Shown here: positions 9,263 to 21,907 of the stretch, piece after piece
Numbering within the stretch: position 1 is the first letter of the stretch
How the letters are laid out: each line of letters begins with the position of its first letter
From: Pseudomonadales bacterium
GTDB lineage: Bacteria; Pseudomonadota; Gammaproteobacteria; Pseudomonadales; Azotimanducaceae
Reading direction: 5' to 3'
DNA: 64,000 bases
Assembly: GCA_022825925.1 (NCBI GenBank)
Contig: JAJDVW010000105.1
Coordinates: forward strand, 1 to 64,000
Made by a program: the position numbers and the translations under genes
The notes under the pieces: generated by a model
Told to the model about the DNA's origin: nothing
The model's input: only the letters and a program-made list of their open reading frames with translations
Databases searched by the model: none

Positions 9263-10569
9263 ACGCACCACGCACTCTCGTCCTCGGCCTCGGCATCACG
9301 GGCCGCTCCTGCGTCGAGTTCCTGCACGGCCGGTGCCCCGTGACGGCCTGCGACACGCGGTCCGATCCGCCGTTCGCCGACATCGGTCCGGTCACCAGCG
9401 GCGAGGTCCCGCTCGTCCGCCCGGACGGGGTCGACTACCGCGACTACGACCGCATCGTGGCGAGCCCCGGCATCGCCCTGACGCATCCGTTCCTGCTCCG
9501 GGCCCGTGGCGCCGGGCTCGACATCCTGGGCGACATCGACCTGTTCCTCGCGGAGGCGCGCGCCCCCGTCACGGCCATCACGGGCACGAACGGCAAGAGC
9601 ACGGTCACCTCGCTGGTGGGCCTGCTGCTCGATGCCGGGCGCGGCGCCACGCGTACCGGGGGCAACCTCGGCGTGCCGGCCCTCGACCTGCTCGACGACG
9701 GCGCGGAACACTATGTCCTGGAGCTGTCGAGCTTCCAGCTCGAGCGACTCCACCGGGGCGGCTTCGCGGTCGCCTCGGTCCTGAACGTCAGCAACGACCA
9801 CCTCGACCGCCATGCGTCCTACGACGCCTACGTGCGCGCGAAACGACGCATCTACCGGGACTGCGGCGCCGCCGTCCACGACGCGGACGATCCGGACACC
9901 CGCCCCGGCCAGGAGCTTCCGGGCATCGCCCTCAACGCCGATCCGCGGTGGCGGCTCACGCGCGACGACATCGTTCTGGACGGCACTCCCCACCCGATGA
10001 CGGCCTTCCAACTGGCCGGGCGACACAACGCGCGCAACCTCCTGGCCGGCGCCGCGATCGCGCACCTGGCCGGCGCGGACCTCGAGCGCTCGGGCGAAGT
10101 ACTCCGCGGCTTCCGCGGCCTGCCGCACCGCTGCGCCCCGGTCGGCCGCATCGGCGCAGTGCGCTTCATCGACGACTCCAAGGCCACCAACGTCAGCGCC
10201 TGCGCCGCCGCCCTGGCGGGCTTCGGCGCGACGGCGGCCCGCGCCGGTCCGCACGTCGTGCTGATTGCCGGCGGAGACGGCAAGGGCGCCTCGTTCGAGC
10301 CCCTCAAGGGTCCCGCCGCCGCATACGTCCGCCACGCCGTGCTACTCGGGAAGGACGCCGAACGCCTGGAGCGGACGCTGTCGGCGGTCGTGCCCACGAG
10401 CCGCGCAGGCGACATGGACGAGGCGGTCGTCCGGGCGCATCGGCGGGCCCGCGACGGAGACGTCGTGCTGCTTTCCCCGGCGTGCGCGAGCCTCGACATG
10501 TTCGCGAACTACGAGGCCCGCGGCGCCGCGTTCGCCGCGGCCGTCGCCAGATGCGGAGCCACGGCGTGA
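9259..10569 (+). CDS. murD: UDP-N-acetylmuramoylalanine-D-glutamate ligase
   Basis: Adds D-glutamate to UDP-MurNAc-L-Ala. The 436-aa protein shows the Mur ligase order: N-terminal nucleotide-sugar domain ([13 protein letters not shown]), central ATPase domain with G109TNGKS and [10 protein letters not shown], and C-terminal domain with DDSKATN and [13 protein letters not shown] 9259 overlaps the mraY stop by 4 bp, and its own stop overlaps ftsW. Confidence 0.95.
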   Translation: MNAPRTLVLGLGITGRSCVEFLHGRCPVTACDTRSDPPFADIGPVTSGEVPLVRPDGVDYRDYDRIVASPGIALTHPFLLRARGAGLDILGDIDLFLAEARAPVTAITGTNGKSTVTSLVGLLLDAGRGATRTGGNLGVPALDLLDDGAEHYVLELSSFQLERLHRGGFAVASVLNVSNDHLDRHASYDAYVRAKRRIYRDCGAAVHDADDPDTRPGQELPGIALNADPRWRLTRDDIVLDGTPHPMTAFQLAGRHNARNLLAGAAIAHLAGADLERSGEVLRGFRGLPHRCAPVGRIGAVRFIDDSKATNVSACAAALAGFGATAARAGPHVVLIAGGDGKGASFEPLKGPAAAYVRHAVLLGKDAERLERTLSAVVPTSRAGDMDEAVVRAHRRARDGDVVLLSPACASLDMFANYEARGAAFAAAVARCGATA

Positions 10570-11651
10570 CGGACCGGCACGACATGACCCTGCTCCTGAC
10601 GTGGTTCTGCCTGCTCGCGACCGGGGTCGTCATGGTGGCGTCGGCGTCGAGCGCCCTGTCCGCCAGCTCCTTCCAGCACCTGCTCAAGCACGGCGCGCAC
10701 GTGCTCGCCGCCGTGGCGGCGTTCGCCGCCGTCCTGTCCGTCCCGCTGCGTTTCTGGGAGGCGTCGCACCGCTGGTGCATCTTCGCGGCGCTCGCGCTCT
10801 GCGCCCTGGTGCTCGTCCCGGGCGTCGGGCACCAGGTGAAGGGGGCGCAACGCTGGATCGACATCGGGGTCTTCGCGATGCAGCCCTCCGAGGTCGCGAA
10901 GTTCCTGGTGACGGTGTACCTGGCGGGTTACCTCGCACGCGTGGGCCCGTCGATACGCGACGCCGGCCCCCTTCTGCGGCCCCTGCTCTGGGTCGGCGCC
11001 GTGGTCGTGCTCGTCCTGATCGAACCGGACTTCGGGACGGCGGTCGTGCTCGCCCTGCTTGCCGGGGGGCTGCTCTTTCTGGCCGGGGCGCGGCTGCGGC
11101 ACTTCGCGGTCCTCGCGGGAGCCGCCGCCGTCGGCTTCGCCGCGCTCGCGGTCATCGAACCCTATCGGATGGCGCGGCTCGCGTCCTTCCTCGACCCCTG
11201 GGCCGAGGCGTTCGGCAGCGGCTACCAGTTGACCCAGGCCGAGATCGCCTTCGGCCGCGCGGAATGGTTCGGACTGGGCCTCGGCGACGGGATACAGAAA
11301 CTCTTCTATCTGCCGGACGCCCACAACGACTTCATCTTCGCGGTGGTCGCGGAGGAACTCGGCATCGTCGGGGCGGCCGGCCTCGTCGCGGCGTTCGTGT
11401 TCCTCGTGCTGCGGCTGCTCTCCATCGCCGCCCGGGCGGCCCGGGAGAACCGCCCGTTCGCCGCCTACCTGGCCTACGGGGCCGCGCTCCTCTTCGCCAT
11501 CCAGGTCACGATCAACGTCGGGGTCAACACCGGCGCCCTGCCCACCAAGGGGCTGACCCTGCCGTTGATCAGCTACGGCGGCAACAGCCTGATCGTCTTC
11601 TCCGCCCTGATCGCGCTCGCCGTGCGCGCGCGTTTCGAGGCGCGGCGATGA
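10566..11651 (+). CDS. ftsW: Septal peptidoglycan glycosyltransferase FtsW
   Basis: SEDS-family polymerase that forms septal glycan strands with FtsI. The 361-aa protein is all membrane helices, with the SEDS signatures [37 protein letters not shown] and the C-terminal PLISYGGNS. It is somewhat shorter than E. coli FtsW (414 aa), mainly at the N terminus. GTG 10566 makes the usual 4-bp overlap with the murD stop; an in-frame ATG at 10551 is an alternative. murG normally follows but is missing: the stop overlaps murC directly. Confidence 0.94.
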   Translation: MTDRHDMTLLLTWFCLLATGVVMVASASSALSASSFQHLLKHGAHVLAAVAAFAAVLSVPLRFWEASHRWCIFAALALCALVLVPGVGHQVKGAQRWIDIGVFAMQPSEVAKFLVTVYLAGYLARVGPSIRDAGPLLRPLLWVGAVVVLVLIEPDFGTAVVLALLAGGLLFLAGARLRHFAVLAGAAAVGFAALAVIEPYRMARLASFLDPWAEAFGSGYQLTQAEIAFGRAEWFGLGLGDGIQKLFYLPDAHNDFIFAVVAEELGIVGAAGLVAAFVFLVLRLLSIAARAARENRPFAAYLAYGAALLFAIQVTINVGVNTGALPTKGLTLPLISYGGNSLIVFSALIALAVRARFEARR

Positions 11652-13081
11652 CCGCCATGGAGCGTCCCGCCACGCCGGTCCGGGACGGACTGCCGGGCAT
11701 GCGCCGCGTGAACGCCGTGCACTTCGTCGGCATCGGCGGCGCGGGCATGTGCGGCATCGCCGAGGTGCTGGTCAACCTCGGCTACGCCGTCAGCGGGTCC
11801 GACATGGCCCGCTCGCCGGCCACGCGGCGCCTCTCCGAGCTCGGCGTACCCGTGGACCTCGGACACGGCGGCGGACGGGCCGCGGCGGCGGACGTGGTCG
11901 TGACGTCGAGCGCCATTCGCCCGGAGAACCCGGAGGTCCGCCTGGCGCACGCGCACCGGGTACCCGTCGTACCGCGCGCCGAGATGCTCGGCGAACTGAT
12001 GCGCCATCGGCACGGCATCGCGGTCGCCGGGACGCACGGAAAGACGACGACCACGAGCCTGATCACCGCCATCCTGCAGGCGGCCGGCAGGGATCCCACG
12101 TTCGTCATAGGCGGGCTGCTCTCGAGCGAAGGGCGCGGCGCCGCCCTCGGCGCCGGCCGCTACATCGTTGCGGAAGCGGACGAAAGCGACGCTTCGTTCC
12201 TTTATCTCCAGCCCATGGTCGCGGTGGTCACCAACATCGACCGCGACCACATGGCGACCTACGGGCACGACTTCGAACGCCTGAAGGCCGCGTTCGTGGA
12301 CTTCGTGCACCGTCTGCCCTTCTACGGGGTGGCCGTGCTCTGCCTGGACGATCCGCACGTCGAGGCAAGCGCCGGCGACCTCGCGCGGCCCGTGCTCACC
12401 TACGGGCTCCATCCGAACGCGGACTTCCGCGCGGTCGACGTGGACCCGAGCGGTCCGTGCTGGTCGTTCACCGCCGTCCGGCCCGGACATGCCGACCTGG
12501 CGGTGCGCCTTCCCCTGCCGGGCATGCACAACGTCCGCAACGCCCTGGCGGCGATCGCCGTCGCCACGGACGACGGCGTGGCCGACGAGCACATCGTCGG
12601 CGCGCTCGGCCGCTTCTCCGGGGTCGACCGGCGCTTCCAGGTCACCGAGTGCTCGGTCGAAGACACCGCCGTGACCCTGGTGGACGACTACGGCCACCAC
12701 CCGACCGAGGTCCGGGCGGTGATCGAGACGGCACGCCGCGTCTGGCCCGAGCGGCGCCTCGTGATGGTCTACCAGCCACATCGCTACTCGCGTACGCGCG
12801 ACCTGTACGACGACTTCGTCGCCGTGCTCCCCGCAGTGGACCTGCTCGTCGTCGTCGACGTGTACGCCGCCGGCGAAGAGCCCCTGCCGGGCGCGGACGG
12901 ACGCGCGCTATGCCAAGGCATCCGCCAGCTCGGCGTGCTGAATCCCATCTTCGCCGAGTCCCCGAACGCCGCATGCGAGCTGTTGCCGTCCGTGCTCCGC
13001 GACGCCGACGTCCTCATCGTGCAGGGCGCGGGCAGCGTGAACCAGGTGTCCGCGCGGGTGCGAGGCGACGCCGATGGGTAG
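11648..13081 (+). CDS. murC: UDP-N-acetylmuramate-L-alanine ligase
   Basis: First Mur ligase, attaching L-alanine to UDP-MurNAc. The 477-aa protein has the N-terminal [16 protein letters not shown] motif, ATP-binding loop G128[14 protein letters not shown], and the C-terminal DDYGHHPTE and YQPHRYSRT motifs. ATG 11648 overlaps the ftsW stop by 4 bp. Its own 3' end overlaps ftsQ by 8 bp, leaving no room for murB or ddl, which follow murC in most gammaproteobacteria. Confidence 0.95.
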   Translation: MTAMERPATPVRDGLPGMRRVNAVHFVGIGGAGMCGIAEVLVNLGYAVSGSDMARSPATRRLSELGVPVDLGHGGGRAAAADVVVTSSAIRPENPEVRLAHAHRVPVVPRAEMLGELMRHRHGIAVAGTHGKTTTTSLITAILQAAGRDPTFVIGGLLSSEGRGAALGAGRYIVAEADESDASFLYLQPMVAVVTNIDRDHMATYGHDFERLKAAFVDFVHRLPFYGVAVLCLDDPHVEASAGDLARPVLTYGLHPNADFRAVDVDPSGPCWSFTAVRPGHADLAVRLPLPGMHNVRNALAAIAVATDDGVADEHIVGALGRFSGVDRRFQVTECSVEDTAVTLVDDYGHHPTEVRAVIETARRVWPERRLVMVYQPHRYSRTRDLYDDFVAVLPAVDLLVVVDVYAAGEEPLPGADGRALCQGIRQLGVLNPIFAESPNAACELLPSVLRDADVLIVQGAGSVNQVSARVRGDADG

Positions 13082-13898
13082 AAAGACCACCGCCACGCGG
13101 CGACGTCCCGGCACGACCCGCCGGCGCGCCGTCAACCGGCGGTCCGTCAACCGGCGCCGGCGACCGTCTCGAGCGGCGCCGCGCCGACCCGTGCTCGCGG
13201 TCACGCTGCTGGTCGTGGCGGCGTTCTTCCTCGCGGGCCTGACCTGGCGGGTGCTGCACGCCCCCGTCGAGGCGGTGCGCATCGCCGGCGACCTCACCCG
13301 GGTCGAGCACGAGGAAGTACGCGCGGCGGTCGTCGCGGCGCTGCAGTCCGCGGTGACCGGCGTCTCGGACATTGCCGAGGCCATCAGGGACCTCGACTGG
13401 GCCCGGGACGCCAGCGTTCGGCGCGTGTGGCCGCAGACGTTGCAGGTCTGGGTGGAACGCGCCGCCATCACGGCGCGGTGGGGCGAGGATCGTTACCTCA
13501 CCACCGGCGGCGAGGTCGTCGCGGCGCCCGGGCCACCGCTCGGGACGTTGCCGAACCTGTCGGGCACGCTGTCCTCCGGCGCGGAGACGATGCGCGTGTA
13601 CGAGATGCTGAGCGACCGGCTCGCCGCCCACGGGATCGGGTTGACGAGCCTCGAGGAGACCGCCCTCGGCGGCTGGCGGCTGACGCTTGACACGGGCGCG
13701 ACCGTCCTGCTCGGGGCCGACGACCTGGCGGGCCGGATCGACCGCGTCCTGGTCGTCTACGAGGACGCCCTGCGCGACCGCGCGCACGATGTCGCGCGGC
13801 TCGATGCCCGCTACGGAAGTGGCGTCGCGGTGCGCTGGCGCGCGGACGGAGAACGTCCCATGGGCGGCGAGGCCTTGGCCAGGGTGGCGGGGAAGTGA
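13074..13898 (+). CDS. ftsQ: Cell division protein FtsQ
   Basis: Bitopic division protein linking early and late divisome parts through FtsB/FtsL. The 274-aa protein has an unusually Arg-rich cytoplasmic tail (about residues 1-40), one TM segment (about 41-60), a POTRA domain starting with [10 protein letters not shown], and the FtsQ beta domain. The tail carries a 15-bp near-duplication encoding two RxVNR units (13130-13156). ATG 13074 overlaps murC by 8 bp; its stop overlaps ftsA by 4 bp. Confidence 0.92.
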   Translation: MGRKTTATRRRPGTTRRRAVNRRSVNRRRRPSRAAPRRPVLAVTLLVVAAFFLAGLTWRVLHAPVEAVRIAGDLTRVEHEEVRAAVVAALQSAVTGVSDIAEAIRDLDWARDASVRRVWPQTLQVWVERAAITARWGEDRYLTTGGEVVAAPGPPLGTLPNLSGTLSSGAETMRVYEMLSDRLAAHGIGLTSLEETALGGWRLTLDTGATVLLGADDLAGRIDRVLVVYEDALRDRAHDVARLDARYGSGVAVRWRADGERPMGGEALARVAGK

Positions 13899-15121
13899 CG
13901 CCGATGGAAGGGACACCAAGACGCGTCGTGGGCCTCGACATCGGCACCAGCAAGGTGGCCGCCATCGTCGGCGAAGTCGACCGCAACGGCGAAATCGAGG
14001 TCGTCGGCATCGGCTCGCATCGCTCCCATGGCCTGCGCAAGGGGGTGGTGGTCAACATCGAGTCCACGGTACAGGCCATCCAGCGCGCCACCGAGGAAGC
14101 GGAGCTGATAAGCGGCGTGCACATCGACTCCGTCTACGCGGGAATCGCCGGCAGCCACATCCGGGGCATCAACTCGCACGGCATCGTGGCGATCCGCGAC
14201 GACGAAGTGCACGCACAGGACGTCGACCGGGTCATCGATGCCGCCCGCGCCGTGGCCATACCGGCCGACCAGCGGATCCTGCACGTCCTGCCGCAGGAGT
14301 ACCTCATCGATCACCAGGAAGGCGTCAAGGAGCCCCTCGGCATGTCCGGCGTGCGCCTCGAGGCGCAGGTCCACCTGGTGACCTGCGCCGTCAACGCCGC
14401 CGAGAACGTCATCAAGTGCATACAACGGTGCGGGTTCACGGTCAACGACCTCATCCTCGAGCAACTCGCTTCGAGCTACGCCGTGCTCACCGACGACGAA
14501 CGCGACCTCGGCGTGTGCCTGGTGGACATCGGGGGAGGCACCACCGACATCGCCGTCTTCACCGGCGGCGGCATTCGCCACACCGCCGCGATCCCCATCG
14601 CCGGCGACCAGGCGACCAGCGACATCGCCATGACGCTCCCCACGCCCACCCGGCACGCCGAGGAGATCAAGATCAAGTACGCGTGCGCGCTGAACAGGCT
14701 CGTGCAGCCGGACGAGACGATCAACGTGCAGGGCATCGGAGACCGGCCGCCGCGCACGCTGCCCCGCCAGGTCGTGGCGGAGGTCGTGGAGGCCCGCTAC
14801 GAGGAGCTGTTCACGCTGATCAAGGGGGAGCTGCAGCGGGGCGGATACGAGGACGTCATCGCCTCGGGCATCGTGCTGACCGGCGGCTCCTCCCAGCTCG
14901 AGGGCGTGGTGGAACTGGCCGAGCGGGTGTTCGAAATGCCGGTGAACATCGGCACGCCAAGGAATGTCGGGGGGCTCGGGGACATCGTGAGCAATCCCAT
15001 CTACGCCACTGGCGTGGGACTGCTCGTGTACGGCAGGGAGGAAGGGAGCCGGGACCGCAAAGAATCGAAGCCGGGGGGCCTGCTCGCCCGCATCGGCCAA
15101 TGGTTCCGGGAGAACGTGTGA
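13895..15121 (+). CDS. ftsA: Cell division protein FtsA
   Basis: Actin-like ATPase that tethers FtsZ to the membrane and recruits the divisome. The 408-aa protein has the phosphate-1 motif VGLDIGTSKVAAIVGE, the inserted 1C domain, the phosphate-2 motif LVDIGGGTTDIAVF and the adenosine motif IVLTGGSSQLEGV. It ends with an amphipathic membrane-targeting helix (LLARIGQWFREN). GTG 13895 overlaps the ftsQ stop; ATG 13904 is an alternative start. Confidence 0.95.
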   Translation: MTPMEGTPRRVVGLDIGTSKVAAIVGEVDRNGEIEVVGIGSHRSHGLRKGVVVNIESTVQAIQRATEEAELISGVHIDSVYAGIAGSHIRGINSHGIVAIRDDEVHAQDVDRVIDAARAVAIPADQRILHVLPQEYLIDHQEGVKEPLGMSGVRLEAQVHLVTCAVNAAENVIKCIQRCGFTVNDLILEQLASSYAVLTDDERDLGVCLVDIGGGTTDIAVFTGGGIRHTAAIPIAGDQATSDIAMTLPTPTRHAEEIKIKYACALNRLVQPDETINVQGIGDRPPRTLPRQVVAEVVEARYEELFTLIKGELQRGGYEDVIASGIVLTGGSSQLEGVVELAERVFEMPVNIGTPRNVGGLGDIVSNPIYATGVGLLVYGREEGSRDRKESKPGGLLARIGQWFRENV

Positions 15122-15152
15122 CTTGTGCGACAGCCAAACGGAGGAACGCACC

Positions 15153-16298
15153 ATGTTTGAACTCGTAGACAGCCCCTCGCAAAACGCCGTCATCAAGGTG
15201 ATCGGCGTCGGTGGCGGCGGCGGCAACGCCGTCCAGCACATGCTGAGCCGGCACATCGACGGCGTCGACTTCATCGCCGCCAACACCGACGCGCAGGCCC
15301 TTCGGAGCCTCGACGCCAGGACCACGCTCCAGCTCGGCGCGTCCGTGACCAAGGGTCTCGGGGCCGGCGCGGACCCCGAGATGGGCCGTCAGGCGGCCCT
15401 GGAGGACCGCGACCGGATCGCCGACATCCTCCGCGGCACGGACATGCTGTTCGTGACGGCGGGCATGGGCGGCGGCACCGGCACCGGAGCGACCCCGGTC
15501 ATCGCCGAGGTCGCGCGGGAACTCGCCGTCCTGACGGTGGCCGTGGTTACCCGGCCGTTCCTCTTCGAGAACCGCCTGGAGGTCGCGAACGAAGGCATCG
15601 ACCAGCTCGCCGAGTTCGTCGACTCGCTGATCGTGGTCCCGAACGAGAAGCTGCTGTCCGTCCTCGGGGCCGAGACCACGATGCTGGAAGCCTTCAGCGC
15701 CGCGAACGACGTGCTGCTCGGCGCCGTACAGGGCATTTCCGACCTGATCGTGAAACCCGGCCTGATCAACGTCGACTTCGCCGACGTGCGCACCGTCATG
15801 TCGGAGATGGGCATGGCGATGATGGGGACGGGCAGGGCCAGCGGCCCGACCCGGGCCCGAGACGCCGCGGAGGCGGCGATTCACAGTCCCCTGCTGGAGG
15901 ACATCCATCTCGACGGGGCGCGTGGGGTGCTGGTCAACGTCACCGCCGGCGCGAACGTCGGGCTCGGCGAGTTCGCCGAAGTCGGAGACGCGATCCGGAC
16001 GTTCGCATCCGATCGCAGTCGGGTGGTCATCGGCACGGTGATCGACCCCGACGCCGACGACGAGCTGAAGGTCACCGTGGTGGCGACGGGTCTCGGGGAC
16101 GTTGCCGGCTACAAGGCTCCGAAGGCGTCCCGGGGGGGGCGGGAGCTGCAGGGCCTCAACTACGACGACTTCGACCTTCCGCCGGCCATCCGCGTACCGT
16201 CCGCGACGCAGCGCCGGCCGGAAACGGCCACGCCCGCCAGGGAACCGAACGTCGAGTACCTCGACATCCCGGCGTTCATCCGTCGCCAGGCGCTGTAG
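15153..16298 (+). CDS. ftsZ: Cell division GTPase FtsZ
   Basis: Tubulin-like GTPase forming the Z ring. The 381-aa protein has IKVIGVGGGGGNAVQHM at the N terminus, the tubulin signature GGGTGTGATPV, NVDFADV (the T7 synergy loop region), and a variable linker. It ends with the conserved peptide YLDIPAFIRRQ that binds FtsA and ZipA. ATG 15153 follows GGAGG at 8 bp. There is a 31-bp gap after ftsA, the largest gap within the operon after rsmH. lpxC, usually next, is absent. Confidence 0.97.
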   Translation: MFELVDSPSQNAVIKVIGVGGGGGNAVQHMLSRHIDGVDFIAANTDAQALRSLDARTTLQLGASVTKGLGAGADPEMGRQAALEDRDRIADILRGTDMLFVTAGMGGGTGTGATPVIAEVARELAVLTVAVVTRPFLFENRLEVANEGIDQLAEFVDSLIVVPNEKLLSVLGAETTMLEAFSAANDVLLGAVQGISDLIVKPGLINVDFADVRTVMSEMGMAMMGTGRASGPTRARDAAEAAIHSPLLEDIHLDGARGVLVNVTAGANVGLGEFAEVGDAIRTFASDRSRVVIGTVIDPDADDELKVTVVATGLGDVAGYKAPKASRGGRELQGLNYDDFDLPPAIRVPSATQRRPETATPAREPNVEYLDIPAFIRRQAL

Positions 16299-16593
16299 CG
16301 GCGGTCCGGACCCGGATCTCCTCGACCGCGGCGAAGTCCTTGAGCCGGCGAAGCCGCGGGAGGAGTTCCGGGGCCCGGAAGCGGAGCCGGGTCGCCCAGG
16401 AAGCGCTTCGCGCCTGCACTACGAGCAGCGCGCCGTCGAGCCGGGCAACGGCATAACGCCCGGCGTCTTCCTCCCCCAGCACGGCCCGCAGCTGGTCGGT
16501 CAGCGACTGCCGGGCATCGAGTTCGGCAACGAGCCGACCTACCCCCCGGTGGCGGCGTTGGCGATCCCGCAGGATTTGCTCTATGGTACGCAT
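16276..16593 (-). CDS. DciA-like DUF721 protein
   Basis: DUF721/DciA proteins interact with the replicative helicase DnaB and act as helicase operators in bacteria lacking DnaC. The 105-aa protein shows the family core: a small beta-strand motif ALLVVQARSASWATRLR followed by LLPRLR and an IRVRT ending. It is convergent with ftsZ and overlaps its 3' end by 23 bp. In pseudomonads and xanthomonads the same DUF721 gene lies between lpxC and the M23 peptidase, which supports the assignment. ATG 16593 chosen; GTG 16599 also in frame. Confidence 0.78.
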   Translation of the reverse strand: MRTIEQILRDRQRRHRGVGRLVAELDARQSLTDQLRAVLGEEDAGRYAVARLDGALLVVQARSASWATRLRFRAPELLPRLRRLKDFAAVEEIRVRTAATAPGDG

Positions 16594-16634
16594 GGACACT
16601 TGGGGGAAGCCGCACGCATTGGCGTTCGCATGCC

Positions 16635-17564
16635 GTGGAGCAAAGGTCGGACATCTTAATCCTCGACCGCGGTCGGGGTCGAACCCGCACCGTGCGGCTG
16701 CCGCGCGGCGTGGTGGTAGCCGTGCTCTGCACCGTAACGGCCTGCCTGCTCGCCAGCGCGCTCCTCTCGTGGCGCCACTTCGACGGCCGGTTGCTCGACG
16801 AGGAGACGATCGGCGGCTGGAACGCCCGCCTGGCGAGTCAGCGTGAAGAACTCGAGTCCCTGTCGGGCCGCGCCCAGGCGGACGTGCTGACCGTCGGTCA
16901 GAAGCTCGCGGGCATGGAGGCGCGCCTGCTGCGCATGGAGGCCCTCGGCCAACGCGTCTCCGAGATGGCCACGCTGACGGACGGGGAGTTCCGCTTCGAC
17001 GCCCCGGCGGCCATCGGCGGTCCGGCGTCCCCGACCGGGGTCGACAGCCTCATCTCCGCGGACTACCTGGCCAGAATCGAACGGCTTTCCCGCGAACTGC
17101 GGACCCGGGAACAGGAGATGGGCGTCCTCGAAAGCCTTCTCGCCAGCCGACGCTTCCGGGACGAGGTCGCGCCGTCCGGCAGACCGGTGAAGCGGGGCTG
17201 GATCTCCTCGCCCTACGGCAGGCGCATCGATCCGTTCAACGGCAGGCCCGCGTGGCACACGGGCGTGGACTTCGCCGGCAAGCCCGGCAGCGACGTCATC
17301 GCGGTCGCCGGCGGCGTGGTCGCCTTCACCGGGGAACGGGGCGGTTACGGCAGCCTCGTCGAGATCCGGCACGGCGACGGTCTGGCCACCCGGTACGCCC
17401 ATCACGAGGAGGTCCTGGTGCGGGCCGGGGACGTCGTCAAGAAGGGGCAGGTCATCGCCAAGATGGGCAATACGGGCCGCTCCACCGGCCATCACGTCCA
17501 CTTCGAGGTCCTGAAGGACGGTCGCCTCGTCAACCCGTCGGGCTACATGGCGCGCCGCCAGTAG
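16635..17564 (+). CDS. M23 family peptidoglycan endopeptidase, membrane anchored
   Basis: Zinc LytM-type peptidase or regulator acting on the cell wall in the periplasm. The 309-aa protein has one N-terminal TM helix (about residues 25-47), a coiled coil (about 60-110 and 135-175) and a C-terminal M23 domain. Zinc ligands are visible as HTGVDF and HHVHFEV (H-x-H), so the active site is intact, unlike EnvC-type degenerate proteins. GTG 16635 start. The neighbour position before secA is typical for gammaproteobacteria lacking secM. The exact substrate is unknown. Confidence 0.88.
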   Translation: MEQRSDILILDRGRGRTRTVRLPRGVVVAVLCTVTACLLASALLSWRHFDGRLLDEETIGGWNARLASQREELESLSGRAQADVLTVGQKLAGMEARLLRMEALGQRVSEMATLTDGEFRFDAPAAIGGPASPTGVDSLISADYLARIERLSRELRTREQEMGVLESLLASRRFRDEVAPSGRPVKRGWISSPYGRRIDPFNGRPAWHTGVDFAGKPGSDVIAVAGGVVAFTGERGGYGSLVEIRHGDGLATRYAHHEEVLVRAGDVVKKGQVIAKMGNTGRSTGHHVHFEVLKDGRLVNPSGYMARRQ

Positions 17565-17685
17565 CGCAAGCCTCCTTTTCGCCCGCGTCGCGGAACGTCG
17601 CCGCCGTTCCGCTGCTAGCGACACCAAAGCCGTCCTATCGCTCTGTCGGGCCTGCACCCGCTTCGCAAGTCCATGCCCGACAGCC

Positions 17686-17694
17686 TGCTAGAAT
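17686..17694 (+). promoter_or_regulatory. Extended -10 promoter of secA
   Basis: TG-C-TAGAAT at 17686-17694 forms an extended -10 element, with a predicted start near 17701. No clear -35 is visible. Because transcription would begin here, the SecA start at 17727 is favoured over an in-frame ATG at 17673. Confidence 0.55.
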
Positions 17695-17726
17695 CCGCCC
17701 CCCAGCTTGGCTCCCCGGTGGACGGC

Positions 17727-20465
<2,739 letters not shown>

Positions 20466-20494
20466 GCCCCGTAGGTCCGCGAGAGAGAGTGCCG

Positions 20495-21691
20495 ATGGCC
20501 GTCAACCTGCCCGAGATGGGCGCACTCGCCCCCGTGCCCGGCATCCGCGTCGGCAGTGCCGCCGCCGGCATCCGGCACGCCGGTCGTGACGACCTGGCCC
20601 TGTTCGAACTCGCGCCGGGCACGACGGTCGGGGGGATCTTCACCCGGAGCGCCTTCCGCGCGCCGCCGGTCTCCGTCGCCGCCTCCCGCCTCGGTCCCGC
20701 GCGGGGACTCGTCGTCAACAGCGGCAACGCCAACGCCGCGACCGGCGAGGTGGGTCTCCGGGACGCCCGGGAGAGCTGTGCGGTGGCCGCCGCCGCCCTC
20801 GGCTGCCGCGCGGAGGAAGTGCTCCCCTTCTCCACGGGCGTCATCGGCGAGTTCCTGCCCATGGAGCGGGTGGCCGCCGGCGTCGCTACCGCCGCTTCCG
20901 CCCTGGCCCCGCAGGGCTGGGAGCGGGCGGCGCGCGCCATCATGACGACGGACACGGCCCCGAAAGGCGTCTCCGGGACGTTCGACGTCGGCGGTCATCG
21001 GGTCACCGCGACCGCCATCGTCAAGGGCTCCGGGATGATCCGGCCCGACATGGCGACGATGCTGGCCTTCCTCGGCACGGATGCCGCGCTCTCCGCGGAT
21101 GCCGTCCAGTCCTTGGCCCGGGACCTCGGCGCACGCAGTTTCAACCGGCTCACGATCGACGGCGACACGTCCACCAACGACGCCTTCGTCATCGCCGCGA
21201 CCGGCCGCGCGGCCGCCGGGGACGACCACTACGACGCCCTGCTCGAGGCGCTCACGCCCCTGGCCGTCGAACTCGCCGAGCGCACCGTGCGCGACGGCGA
21301 GGGCGCAACCAGGTTCGTGACGGTCGTCGTCGAGGGCGGCGCGTCGAGCGAAGAGTGTCTGCAGGTGGCATACGCGGTGGCGCACTCTCCGCTGGTCAAG
21401 ACCGCACTGTTCGCCGGAGACCCCAACTGGGGCCGGTTCTGCATGGCCATCGGCAAGGCCGGCATCGAGGGCCTGGAGCCCGATCGCGTTTCCCTGGACC
21501 TCGACGACGTTCGTGTCGCCGAGGACGGCCTCGTGGCTTCCACGTACACCGAGGAGGCCGGCGCGGCCGTCATGCGGCGCGACGAGTTCACGGTACGGAT
21601 CGGCCTCGGCCGCGGCCACTGCCGCGAGACGGTCTGGACATCGGACCTGTCCTACGACTACGTCCGCATCAACGCCGAGTACCGCACCTGA
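20495..21691 (+). CDS. argJ: Bifunctional glutamate N-acetyltransferase/ornithine acetyltransferase
   Basis: Recycles the acetyl group in arginine synthesis: transfers it from N-acetylornithine to glutamate, and may also use acetyl-CoA. The 398-aa proenzyme has the autocleavage site KGSGMIRPDMATMLAFL, where the Thr becomes the N-terminal nucleophile of the beta chain. It also has FTRSAFRAPPV, NSGNANAATG and DPNWGR. ATG 20495 is preceded by GAGAGAGAG. It follows secA by 29 bp in the same direction, as in several gammaproteobacteria. Confidence 0.95.
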   Translation: MAVNLPEMGALAPVPGIRVGSAAAGIRHAGRDDLALFELAPGTTVGGIFTRSAFRAPPVSVAASRLGPARGLVVNSGNANAATGEVGLRDARESCAVAAAALGCRAEEVLPFSTGVIGEFLPMERVAAGVATAASALAPQGWERAARAIMTTDTAPKGVSGTFDVGGHRVTATAIVKGSGMIRPDMATMLAFLGTDAALSADAVQSLARDLGARSFNRLTIDGDTSTNDAFVIAATGRAAAGDDHYDALLEALTPLAVELAERTVRDGEGATRFVTVVVEGGASSEECLQVAYAVAHSPLVKTALFAGDPNWGRFCMAIGKAGIEGLEPDRVSLDLDDVRVAEDGLVASTYTEEAGAAVMRRDEFTVRIGLGRGHCRETVWTSDLSYDYVRINAEYRT

Positions 21692-21709
21692 CGCGCAGCG
21701 GCCCGGCGT

Positions 21710-21907
21710 TCACTCCTCGTCCAGGTCGTCAGGCAGCGGGTCGTCGAAAACGGGGTCACCCGGAATCCGGTGGGTCTCGTCCGCCCAGGCGCCGAGGTCG
21801 ATCAGCCGGCAGCGTTTCGAACAGAACGGCCGATGCGGGTTGCCCGCCGACCACCTGACCGGCTTGCGGCACATGGGGCAGGGCAACACGCGGACGGGCT
21901 CAGACAT
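21710..21907 (-). CDS. yacG: DNA gyrase inhibitor YacG
   Basis: Small zinc protein that binds GyrB and blocks DNA binding by gyrase. The 65-aa protein, the same length as in E. coli, has CPMC and FCSKRC zinc ligands followed by [11 protein letters not shown] and an acidic tail. ATG 21907 overlaps the pilD 3' end by 8 bp. In most relatives coaE sits between pilD and yacG; it is missing here. Confidence 0.92.
   Translation of the reverse strand: MSEPVRVLPCPMCRKPVRWSAGNPHRPFCSKRCRLIDLGAWADETHRIPGDPVFDDPLPDDLDEE

Noticed and set aside
17590..17612. 8-bp stem-loop before secA as a terminator
   Set aside because: GCGGAACG/CGTTCCGC pairs perfectly but is followed by mixed sequence with no T-run.
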